Assembly: GCF_003340345.1 (NCBI RefSeq)
Contig: NZ_PPTQ01000019.1
Span: 1 to 52,376, forward strand
Length of the DNA: 52,376 nucleotides
Origin: Paraeggerthella hongkongensis
GTDB taxonomy: Bacteria > Actinomycetota > Coriobacteriia > Coriobacteriales > Eggerthellaceae
Direction of reading: 5' to 3'
Part shown: positions 43,012 through 52,376 of the stretch, in pieces
Layout of the letters: each line of letters starts with the position of its first letter
Numbering within the stretch: position 1 is the stretch's first letter
Position numbers and translations under genes: made by a program
Notes under the pieces: generated by a model
What the model saw: only the letters and a program-made list of their open reading frames with translations
The model's database searches: none
What the model was told of the DNA's origin: nothing

Positions 43012-43047
43012 AAAAAAGAAAGGCGGCCGTTCGATCGACCGCCTTTC
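43012..43047 (-). terminator. Terminator of the 99-residue protein gene
   Basis: On the minus strand GAAAGGCGGTC...GGCCGCCTTTC forms a GC-rich stem followed by TTTTTTG. Confidence 0.88.
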
Positions 43048-43054
43048 GGCTTTG

Positions 43055-43354
43055 CTATTCGGTTTTCTCGGACGCGTAGAATGTCGCTTCGTCAAACAAG
43101 TCGGCGATCGATTTCCCGTCCGCAAAAGGAAGCGTCAAGAACTCGCTCACCGTAGGCACCAGGTCGCTCGCGTCGACATAGTGCCCCTTGTCGTTGAGCC
43201 GATCGGTAGCCTGAGCGCGCCAGTACCGGTCGTTCACGTCGGTAAGGTAGTACGTTGCGCTGCCGACCTCCATGTACACGGAATGCTTCGCGTGCAGGTA
43301 GTTCGGCAGCTCGTCAAAGGATACGTCGAGCGCCTCCGCTGCTTTCGTTCCCAT
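43055..43354 (-). CDS. Small acidic protein of unknown function
   Basis: A 99-residue soluble protein that I do not recognise. It is acidic, rich in Asp, Tyr and Ala, with no Cys and no membrane segment. The centre (YMEVGSATYYLTDVNDRYWRA) looks like beta strands, and the ends (AAEALDVSFDELPNYL, SIADLFDEATFY) like helices. It is judged real because a good AAAGGGG ribosome site precedes the ATG, a strong terminator follows the stop, and the composition is protein-like. Monocistronic. Confidence 0.8.
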   Translation of the reverse strand: MGTKAAEALDVSFDELPNYLHAKHSVYMEVGSATYYLTDVNDRYWRAQATDRLNDKGHYVDASDLVPTVSEFLTLPFADGKSIADLFDEATFYASEKTE

Positions 43355-43457
43355 AACAACCCCTTTCGTCCGGGATTACCTTGCGCTTATCATAGCAAGA
43401 AGCGCGGGGCGTTTCGTCGAAAAACAAATATTAGCTGTCCGCGAATCGAAGAAACGC

Positions 43458-44291
43458 CTAGGCTCGCCCGCGCGACGCGCTGCGCGACTTCGCGAAAGAC
43501 ACAAGCATTGGCAGCCCGCCAAGAGCGCAGAGGACCCATACGGCCACAGCCGTCACCGACGACACCTCGAGCACATGCACGCCAACGCCCACTAGAGCCC
43601 ATAGAAACACCAGCTGAAACGTCACATCGCCAAACTTCGCCCACATGAAAAGACCCAGGGAAACAACGCCCGCCGTCAACACCACGACGGACAACCCGTT
43701 CAAAAGCGGAACGCCCCCTCCAACCGCCCGTGTGACCACGATAGCCAGATTCGACAACGTCGCAACCGTCACCCATGCCGTATAGATGGAAACGGGAACC
43801 CAGCCAGCAAGAGAATCGGTCCCCCGCCTGACGGTCAAATACAGCGCCGCCAGAACAAACCAGTCGATCAGAATAACGACGAAGGAAGCAGCGATCATCT
43901 GAAAATGCCACAGCACCAGCCAGAGCACGTTCAAAACGCTGCTCGCAACGAACAAGCCAGCCGTCGGCGTGAAGAGCCTACGTCGGGCAGAAGCGCCTTT
44001 GGTGTAGGAAACCAGCCACACGATCAGCGCCACATAGATCAAGGACCAGATGGAAAACACGTAGCCCGCCGGCGTGAACCAGGCGAACACCCCGTACGCG
44101 ACCGTCGCCGACGTGACACTCCCAAGCCGCCCGGCCTCTATGGCCACGTTTCCCGCAACGGTAAGCACGTACGCAGCCCACATAACCACTGCCTCGGGCG
44201 TTAGGCGGCCGCGATGCCCGCCCGATTCGACGGCGCCCGAACGACGCGCGGCGACGGATGCGGTTGAAGCACGATACGCACGACCGGACAT
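43458..44291 (-). CDS. TspO/MBR-related tryptophan-rich membrane protein
   Basis: A 277-residue integral membrane protein with a basic Ser/Arg-rich N-terminus (residues 1-32) and about eight hydrophobic helices. FTPAGYVFSIWSLIYVALIVW fits the TspO motif (FxPPGWVFGxxWxxLY), and further Trp-rich helices follow (VLWLVLWHFQ, YTAWVTVATLSNL). It is longer than bacterial TspO (about 160 residues) and resembles the larger TspO-like proteins. Ligands of such proteins include tetrapyrroles, but the function here is unknown. GAGGTGCACC precedes the ATG. Confidence 0.75.
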   Translation of the reverse strand: MSGRAYRASTASVAARRSGAVESGGHRGRLTPEAVVMWAAYVLTVAGNVAIEAGRLGSVTSATVAYGVFAWFTPAGYVFSIWSLIYVALIVWLVSYTKGASARRRLFTPTAGLFVASSVLNVLWLVLWHFQMIAASFVVILIDWFVLAALYLTVRRGTDSLAGWVPVSIYTAWVTVATLSNLAIVVTRAVGGGVPLLNGLSVVVLTAGVVSLGLFMWAKFGDVTFQLVFLWALVGVGVHVLEVSSVTAVAVWVLCALGGLPMLVSFAKSRSASRGRA

Positions 44292-44409
44292 GGTGCACCT
44301 CGCTTTCCTAGGAGCATTGAAGCTGCTGAGGATCGATACCTCAGCATAGCCCCAAGCAGGCGCGACAAGCGTAACGGGACCCTCTCGATAAGGGATCGCT
44401 TCGGTACAC

Positions 44410-45654
44410 TCAGCTCATGCGGATGCGCAGGAAGTCGCCCGGCCGAAGCTCGGCCTCGACCAAGAACGCATAAGACTCGGCAGCGCGGTTCGCAACGGCC
44501 ACCGGCACGGGCGCCGGGCAAGGATCGTCCTCGTCGGGCCGAGGAACCCACGCAAGGTTTCGCGCCGACACGAAGCCCACCGGCCGACGAGGCGAGAGAA
44601 CCTCCAAGCGGTCGCCTTCGCAGAACCGGTTCCGACAGGTCGCGCGCACGCGCCACAGTCCTTCTCCGGCGGGCTCGCACGACTCGACCGTGCCCGCGTG
44701 CAGGCATTCCTTCAGGTAGCCGTCGCGGTCGGGCGCCTGCTCGGCGTCGCCGTAGTAGAACCCCGTGCCGTACGGGCGATGGGAAATGGCAAGCAGCTCC
44801 GAAGCAACCTCGGCCGGATCGGCCCCGTCGAGCACCGAGCGGTACGCGTGCACCACCGAGGCCACGTAGAACGCCCGCTTGTTGCGCCCCTCGATCTTGA
44901 ACGAATCCACGCCCGCGGAAGCCAGGTCGTCCAGATGCGCCAGCATGTTGAGGTCCTGCGCGTTCATGACGTAGGAGCCGCGCACGTCCTCCTCGATGGG
45001 ATAGTACTCGCCCGGGCGCTTCTCCTCCACCAACGCGTAGCTCCAGCGACACGGCTGCGTGCAGTGCCCCTTGTTGCCCGAGCGCCCCGCCATGACCGAG
45101 CTGATCAGGCAACGACCGGACACCGCCATGCACATGGCCCCGTGTACGAACGCCTCGATCTCCAGCTCGCGCGGCGCATCGGCGCACATGCGGGCAATGT
45201 CCTCCACGCTCATTTCCCGCGCGCACACCACGCGCGACGCCCCCAGCTCATGCCAAACGCGCGCCGCTTCGGCATTGGCTACGGAAGCCTGCGTGCTCAC
45301 GTGCAGCGCCACGCTGGGCGCATGCCTCTGCGCAAGGCGAAACGCCCCCAAGTCGCTCACGATGAACGCGTCCACCTGCGCGGCGGCAAGCGCCTCGAGG
45401 TATTCCGGCAGCGCCGCCAAATCGTCTGCATGCATAAGCGTGTTCATGGTCACGAACACGCGAGAACCCGCAGCGTGCGCGAACGCGACCGCGTCGGGGA
45501 TATCGGATAGCGCGAAGTTCTCGGCACGCTGGCGCATCCCGAACCGATCGGCAGCTAAGTACACCGCGTCCGCGCCGAAGCGCACGGCAGCCTCTAGCTG
45601 CGCGCGCCCTCCAGCGGGGGCAAGCAGCTCGGGAGTACGATTTTGACCAAGCAT
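44410..45654 (-). CDS. Peptidase U32 family protein (RlhA/TrhP-like)
   Basis: A 414-residue cytoplasmic protein with a TIM-barrel start ELLAPAGGRAQLEAAVRFGADAVYL. The diagnostic U32 block is EAFVHGAMCMAVSGRCLISS and GNKGHCTQPCRW, which supplies the four conserved cysteines of an Fe-S site. A C-terminal beta domain follows (about 330-414). Despite the name, characterised members (RlhA, TrhP) hydroxylate 23S rRNA or tRNA using prephenate-derived chemistry; which applies here is unclear. The ATG at 45654 follows GAGG; earlier ATGs in frame lack support. Confidence 0.9.
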   Translation of the reverse strand: MLGQNRTPELLAPAGGRAQLEAAVRFGADAVYLAADRFGMRQRAENFALSDIPDAVAFAHAAGSRVFVTMNTLMHADDLAALPEYLEALAAAQVDAFIVSDLGAFRLAQRHAPSVALHVSTQASVANAEAARVWHELGASRVVCAREMSVEDIARMCADAPRELEIEAFVHGAMCMAVSGRCLISSVMAGRSGNKGHCTQPCRWSYALVEEKRPGEYYPIEEDVRGSYVMNAQDLNMLAHLDDLASAGVDSFKIEGRNKRAFYVASVVHAYRSVLDGADPAEVASELLAISHRPYGTGFYYGDAEQAPDRDGYLKECLHAGTVESCEPAGEGLWRVRATCRNRFCEGDRLEVLSPRRPVGFVSARNLAWVPRPDEDDPCPAPVPVAVANRAAESYAFLVEAELRPGDFLRIRMS

Positions 45655-45827
45655 AGTCGAAACCTCGTTGTTCGTAAGCGAGCAAAAGGCCGTGCAGCGT
45701 CCGAAACCGCCGCGATGCATCGCCGAGCGCACGGCAAGCGCGCGAAAGCGGCGATCAAGCGACGGAACCGTGCTGCACGACCCCGTAACGTCATCCGGCC
45801 TCGTCAGCCGGCAAATCTACAGACAGC

Positions 45828-47330
45828 CTAAGCCAGAGAAACCCGCGGCCCCTGCGGGGTGTCCTCGATAACGAACCCAAGGGCGCACAGGCCGTCTCGA
45901 ACGGCGTCGGCACGACCCCAGTCCTTGGCCGCACGCGCCTCCGTGCGAGCCGCCAGCAGCGCTTCCACGGCCTCGGACGCATCCGAGCCAACGTAACCGG
46001 CCACGTCCGCCGCCAAGGGAACAACCTCGGCGGGATACGCGTCGGACTCGTCGCAGTCGGCAGCCGCCGCCACGTCGATGCCGAACACGCCCACCAGCTC
46101 CACGATGGTATCGCGCACCTCGCGCACGATGGGCACATCGGAAAGCGAGAGCGTTTTGCCCGTAACCTGCGCGTTCACGTCGGCCACCAGGTCGAACACC
46201 TCGCCCAGGGCGCGGCACGCATTGAAATCGTCGTCCATGGCCAAGATGAACGAGACCTTGGCCTCTTTCGCGCGCTTCATCAGCTCGCGCGTATCGAGCG
46301 GCGACGGAACGTCCTCCACGTTCTCAAGCTGCCAATCCAGATTGCGAACCGCGTTCTCGATGCGTCCGAGCGCCGCTTCGGCCTCGGCCAAGCGCTCGTC
46401 GGAGAAATCCAAGGGGCTGCGGTAATGCGTCTGCAGCATAAGGAAGCGCAGCACTTCGGGGCGCGTCGTTTCCAGCACGTCGCGCAGCAGCATGAAGTTG
46501 CCCAGCGACTTGCTCATCTTCTCGGCGTTGATCTGCAGCATGCCGCCGTGCATCCAGTAGTTCGCGAACGTGCAGCCGCACGCCGCTTCGCTTTGCGCGC
46601 ATTCGTTCTCGTGATGCGGAAACACCAGATCGGCACCGCCGCCGTGAATGTCGAACGGCAGTCCTAGGTACCTGCGCGACATGGCCGAGCATTCGATATG
46701 CCAACCGGGACGGCCCTGGCCCCAAGGCGACTCCCACGAAGGCTCGCCGGGCTTCGCCGCCTTCCACAGCGCAAAGTCGAGCGGATCGCGCTTGCGGTCC
46801 TCGATGCCTTTGCCGTCAGCGCGCAGCTCGCGGTGGCCGCATTCCATCTCGTCGACGTTACGGCCCGACAGCTGGCCGTACGCGGGGAACGACCGCACGG
46901 CGAAGTACACATCGCCGTCCACTTCGTACGCATGGTCGCCGTCGATCAGCTCCTGGATAAGCTCGATCATGGCCGGGATCTCTTCGGTCGCCTTCGGCCG
47001 AATGTCGGGATCGAGCACGTTCGCCTTGCGCATGTCCTCGATGAACGCAGCCGTGTACTCGGCCGCCACGGCAGACGCCTCGCGCCCTTCCTCGTTCGCC
47101 TTCGCGATGATCTTGTCGTCGACGTCGGTGACGTTCTGAACGAACGTCACGTCGAAGCCGCGCCACATGAAGTAACGACGGATGACGTCGAAGCTGATAA
47201 ACGTACGCGCGTTGCCGATGTGGATGTAGTTGTACACCGTGGGCCCGCACACGTACATGCCCACTTTGCCGCGCTCGCGCGATTCGAACGGCACCTTTTC
47301 GCGCGCTTTGGTGTTGTAGAGTTTGATCAT
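45828..47330 (-). CDS. cysS: Cysteinyl-tRNA synthetase
   Basis: Class I synthetase, 500 residues, complete. The zinc/active-site start is [20 protein letters not shown] (HIGN in place of HIGH, common in CysRS). Further zinc ligands lie in WHIECSAM and [13 protein letters not shown], and the second signature is [10 protein letters not shown]-terminal DALR-type anticodon-binding region follows (about 360-500). Its ATG overlaps the cysE stop (ATGA), giving a coupled cysE-cysS pair that links cysteine synthesis with its use. Confidence 0.97.
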   Translation of the reverse strand: MIKLYNTKAREKVPFESRERGKVGMYVCGPTVYNYIHIGNARTFISFDVIRRYFMWRGFDVTFVQNVTDVDDKIIAKANEEGREASAVAAEYTAAFIEDMRKANVLDPDIRPKATEEIPAMIELIQELIDGDHAYEVDGDVYFAVRSFPAYGQLSGRNVDEMECGHRELRADGKGIEDRKRDPLDFALWKAAKPGEPSWESPWGQGRPGWHIECSAMSRRYLGLPFDIHGGGADLVFPHHENECAQSEAACGCTFANYWMHGGMLQINAEKMSKSLGNFMLLRDVLETTRPEVLRFLMLQTHYRSPLDFSDERLAEAEAALGRIENAVRNLDWQLENVEDVPSPLDTRELMKRAKEAKVSFILAMDDDFNACRALGEVFDLVADVNAQVTGKTLSLSDVPIVREVRDTIVELVGVFGIDVAAAADCDESDAYPAEVVPLAADVAGYVGSDASEAVEALLAARTEARAAKDWGRADAVRDGLCALGFVIEDTPQGPRVSLA

Positions 47331-47998
47331 GAGCGCCCCTTCTGCTCCTCAAGTTCCTTCAGCCTGCGTTCGAGCGCCTCGATACGCTCGCATTGGTTCG
47401 CGCACCGCTCCTCGATGGGATCGGGCAGGTTCTCCTTGTGCTGCGCCGCATCCTTCGCTTCGCTTTCAACGCGGTGCCCGTCGCGCACCACCACGCGACC
47501 GGGAATGCCGACCACCGTGGAGTTCGGCGGCACGTCGTTCACCACCACGGCGCCGCCGCCCACTTTCGAGCCGTCGCCTATGGCGATGTTGCCGAGCACC
47601 GCCGCACCCACGCCCACCAGCACGTTGTTTCCCAGCGTAGGATGGCGCTTTCCGGTTTCCTTGCCGGTACCGCCCAGCGTGACGCCCTGGTACAGCGTGC
47701 AATCGTCGCCGATGATCGTGGTTTCGCCGATGATGACCCCCATGGCGTGGTCGATGAAGAAACGTCGGCCTATCACGGCCGCCGGGTGAATTTCCACGCC
47801 GGTCATGAAGCGCGTGAACTGCGACGATATGCGAGCGAGGCTTTTCAGCCCGTGGTTCCACAGCCAATGTTCGACCACATGGGACCAGCGGGCATGAAGA
47901 CCCGGGTACGTCAGCCAGATGACGAACGAGTTCTGAGCTGCGGGATCGCGGTCCTTGACCGCTCGGATGTCCTCGCCAATGGTTTTGAATATGTTCAT
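47327..47998 (-). CDS. cysE: Serine O-acetyltransferase (CysE/EpsC type)
   Basis: Makes O-acetylserine from serine and acetyl-CoA for cysteine synthesis. The 223-residue protein has a short N-terminal helical domain and a left-handed beta-helix of hexapeptide repeats with catalytic His in [25 protein letters not shown]-like sequence, then [19 protein letters not shown]. The short N-terminus marks the EpsC/Gram-positive type. A C-terminal coiled coil ([16 protein letters not shown]) is unusual and may aid oligomerisation or contact. Overlaps cysS. Confidence 0.95.
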   Translation of the reverse strand: [223 protein letters not shown]

Positions 47999-48070
47999 GA
48001 ATACCCTAACTGTCGATATGGAATTGTAGCATAGCGAAGCGTGCCGGCTGCAATTCGGGGCAGCCGACCC

Positions 48071-48583
48071 CTAACGACATCGACAGAGCAAACAGACTGC
48101 GGTAGCGGATATGCCCTCTTCACGGCCTTCGAAACCCAAACGCTCGGTCGTGGTGGCCTTCACGCCCACGCTGTCGACCGAAACTCCCATAGCCTGCGCA
48201 AGGTTCTGACGCATTTGGTCGCGATACGGCGAAAGCTTCGGGGCCTGCGCCGCTATCACGCTGTCCACGTCAAGGATCTCGTAGCCGCGATCGCGCACGA
48301 ACGCCGCCACGGCTTCCAAAAGCTTGAGGGAATCGGCGTTCTTGTAAGCGGGATCGGTATCGGGGAACAGCTTTCCGATATCCCCGCCGCGCACGCCGCC
48401 CAAGAGCGCGTCAGAGATCGCATGCGCCAGCACGTCGGCATCCGAATGGCCCAAAAGCCCCCGATCATGCGGAATGTCCACGCCCCCCAAAATCAGTTTG
48501 CGACCCTCGGCGAACGCATGCACATCGTAACCCTGCCCGATGCGCAGGTTCGACAACGGATTGTCGCTGCAGGACATGCTCAT
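48071..48583 (-). CDS. ispF: 2-C-methyl-D-erythritol 2,4-cyclodiphosphate synthase
   Basis: The fifth enzyme of the MEP isoprenoid pathway, acting as a trimer with an active-site zinc. The metal ligands are D20 and H22 in GYDVHAF and a third His in LLGHSDADVLAHA. Substrate-binding FPDTDP and the ATTTERLGFEGREEGI segment are present. 170 residues, normal length. GGAGGTCCGCCC precedes the ATG. It lies 34 bp downstream of ispD. Confidence 0.97.
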   Translation of the reverse strand: MSMSCSDNPLSNLRIGQGYDVHAFAEGRKLILGGVDIPHDRGLLGHSDADVLAHAISDALLGGVRGGDIGKLFPDTDPAYKNADSLKLLEAVAAFVRDRGYEILDVDSVIAAQAPKLSPYRDQMRQNLAQAMGVSVDSVGVKATTTERLGFEGREEGISATAVCLLCRCR

Positions 48584-48617
48584 GGGCGGACCTCCGGAAA
48601 AGTCGTCGCGCCCGCCA

Positions 48618-49460
48618 CTATTCTTCCATCCCCTTCATGTACATGGCCCGCACCGCCGCTACCAGCATCAGGTAGTCCTCGGGCACGGTCAGCTTGATGT
48701 TGTCGCGCTTTCCTTCGACCACGAGCACCTTGCCGCCCAGACGCTCGATGAGCGACGAATCGTCCGTGCCCATGAACCCGTCGGACAGCGCCGACGCGTG
48801 GGCGCGCCGGTAGATGCCCGCGCGGAACACCTGCGGCGTCTGCGCGTTCCAGAACACACGGCGATCGGGCGTTCCCATGATGACGCCGTTTTCGACCACC
48901 TTGAGCGTGTCGACCGCCGGATGCGCCACCACGGCGCCGTCCGACTCGATGTTCCCCTTGAGCGTGTTGATGGTGTGCGAGATGAGCTCCGGCGTGATGA
49001 GGGGCCGTGCGCCGTCATGCAGGATGACGTAACCGTAGTCGTCGGGCACGTACTCCAAGCCCGAGAACGCCGACTCCTGGCGGCTGGGACCCGCAGGGGC
49101 CACCACCACGGGCGTCACGAACGGGAACGGGTCGATGGCGCGCTTGAGGTATTCGCTGCAACGCTCCTCCGGACACACGATAACGATGAGCCCGATGTCG
49201 CCCACCGCGTCGAACGCCTCGGCCGACCAGGTAAGAATGGGCTTGCCGGCAATCTCCACCAGCTGCTTGCCGCCCTCTTTGCCAAAGCGGTCGCCCGTGC
49301 CGCCGGCCAGTATGATGGCTGCGGTTTGCGGGTTCTTGTCGACCTCCCCTTTAAGCCCTCCCATCGCCTGCGAGATCGCATCGAAGTCGAAGTGGTCGAA
49401 GGCAAGCTCCGGAGATTTCAGAACCTCCGAGGAGAATACGGGGTCGATGGTCTTGGTCAT
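48618..49460 (-). CDS. ispD: 2-C-methyl-D-erythritol 4-phosphate cytidylyltransferase with N-terminal extension
   Basis: The third MEP-pathway enzyme. The CTP-binding loop AAIILAGGTGDRFG starts only at residue 47. HDGARPLITPELI, QTPQVFRAGIY and the C-terminal GKRDNIKLTVPEDYL are all present. The extra 46 residues (acidic, Phe-rich: SPELAFDHFDFDAISQAMGG) precede the usual start of the fold; AAGGAACGGT before the ATG at 49460 supports them as translated. 280 residues versus about 230 usual. Upstream of ispF on the same strand. Confidence 0.95.
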   Translation of the reverse strand: MTKTIDPVFSSEVLKSPELAFDHFDFDAISQAMGGLKGEVDKNPQTAAIILAGGTGDRFGKEGGKQLVEIAGKPILTWSAEAFDAVGDIGLIVIVCPEERCSEYLKRAIDPFPFVTPVVVAPAGPSRQESAFSGLEYVPDDYGYVILHDGARPLITPELISHTINTLKGNIESDGAVVAHPAVDTLKVVENGVIMGTPDRRVFWNAQTPQVFRAGIYRRAHASALSDGFMGTDDSSLIERLGGKVLVVEGKRDNIKLTVPEDYLMLVAAVRAMYMKGMEE

Positions 49461-49498
49461 ACCGTTCCTTCTTATAGGTCGTTCGTGGCATCATACAG

Positions 49499-49524
49499 TT
49501 CCGGCGGCCATTCGACCGCCGGAA
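49499..49524 (-). terminator. Hairpin downstream of clpC
   Basis: TTCCGGCGG...CCGCCGGAA, a perfect 9-bp stem with an 8-base loop, six bases past the clpC stop. No T-run, so read-through into ispD-ispF is possible. Confidence 0.5.
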
Positions 49525-49529
49525 TCTTG

Positions 49530-52094
<2,565 letters not shown>

Positions 52095-52140
52095 GTAAGC
52101 CTCGATTCTCGCGGCGATACTTCAGTGTTACCCGTCCATG

Positions 52141-52167
52141 TTAGCACTCGCACTGATCGAGTGCCAA
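52141..52167 (-). promoter_or_regulatory. CIRCE element (HrcA operator) over the clpC promoter
   Basis: TTAGCACTC-N9-GAGTGCCAA matches the CIRCE consensus TTAGCACTC-N9-GAGTGCTAA with one substitution. On the minus strand TTGGCA and TAACAT, 18 bp apart, could be the -35 and -10, both embedded in or touching the palindrome. About 47 bases upstream of the clpC ATG. Confidence 0.9.
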
Positions 52168-52252
52168 TTCACCTGGACGCCGCACACGGCGGCTCCACAA
52201 GTCGAGCCGTTGAGGCGACGGGATCCATCGTATCACGACCTTCCGCGCCTCG

Positions 52253-52376
52253 CGCACGAACCGCCGGATTATCCCGAGACGCCCGCATTTGCCAAGACGT
52301 CTTGCAGCGCGTTGCGGGTGCGAACAACCGCGGGTGGCGGGTGCGGGCGTCTCGGGATAATCCGGCGGTTCGTGCG
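52253..52376. repeat. Perfect 35-bp inverted repeat at the right edge
   Basis: The first 35 bases (52253-52287, starting CGCACGAACCGCC) are the exact reverse complement of the last 35 (52342-52376), with a 54-base loop. The pairing may extend past the window end. The outer sequence resembles the tips of elements A-C (GCGCACGAA...CCGCC). Confidence 0.85.

Overview
The window is a GC-rich, densely packed bacterial chromosome segment. Gene content and order point to an anaerobic actinobacterium of the class Coriobacteriia, probably Eggerthellaceae: a yebC-ruvC-ruvA-ruvB operon, a clpC-ispD-ispF-cysE-cysS run, separate molybdate uptake, moaA/moaC and ModD genes, NAD-dependent ligase, and glmS-acpS-nnrD. 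This placement is inferred from gene content, not from a phylogenetic marker search. Most genes lie on the minus strand.

Region by region. 0-5 kb: the 5' end of a group II intron sits directly behind the terminator of a cold-shock gene, followed by a small conserved protein, ruvBAC behind a LexA-type box, yebC, and a bacterioferritin. 5.5-7.8 kb: a phosphoglycerate-dehydrogenase-type enzyme and a YegS-like lipid kinase. 7.9-13.4 kb: molybdenum block with moaC, moaA and modABC; the ModB permease carries an unusual extracytoplasmic N-terminal domain. 13.5-18.8 kb: a five-gene nickel/peptide-type ABC importer headed by two tandem NikR-like operators. 18.9-25.8 kb: ligA, a DUF308 membrane protein, nnrD, acpS and glmS, with a palindromic repeat element between nnrD and acpS. 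26.2-29.2 kb: a 984-residue surface protein with seven CnaB-type domains and an IAETG anchor. 29.3-38.1 kb: an EF-G-like GTPase, a PGPG-motif membrane protein, ModD, an ECF sigma/anti-sigma pair, an amidohydrolase and an Mrp ATPase. 38.2-42.8 kb: an accessory segment in which an ABC exporter and its membrane-linked XRE regulator are bracketed by two further copies of the palindromic element; it ends in a tRNA-Ala(GGC). 43-52.4 kb: a small unknown protein, a TspO-like membrane protein, a U32 peptidase-family protein, cysS, cysE, ispF, ispD, and clpC under a CIRCE element. A perfect 35-bp inverted repeat lies at the right edge.

How the parts fit: the molybdenum genes (uptake, cofactor synthesis, ModD) and the nickel importer suggest reliance on metal-dependent anaerobic enzymes. 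SOS (LexA), nickel (NikR) and heat-shock (HrcA/CIRCE) control can each be read from operator sequences, although none of the three regulators is encoded here.

The most unusual signal is a family of three roughly 206-bp elements with about 48-bp terminal inverted repeats, at 22.9, 38.4 and 42.3 kb. Two of them share the same left flank but carry their interiors in opposite orientations, and the terminal arms co-vary within a copy. Degenerate GC-rich tandem arrays lie next to them. This is consistent with a miniature invertible or mobile palindromic element.
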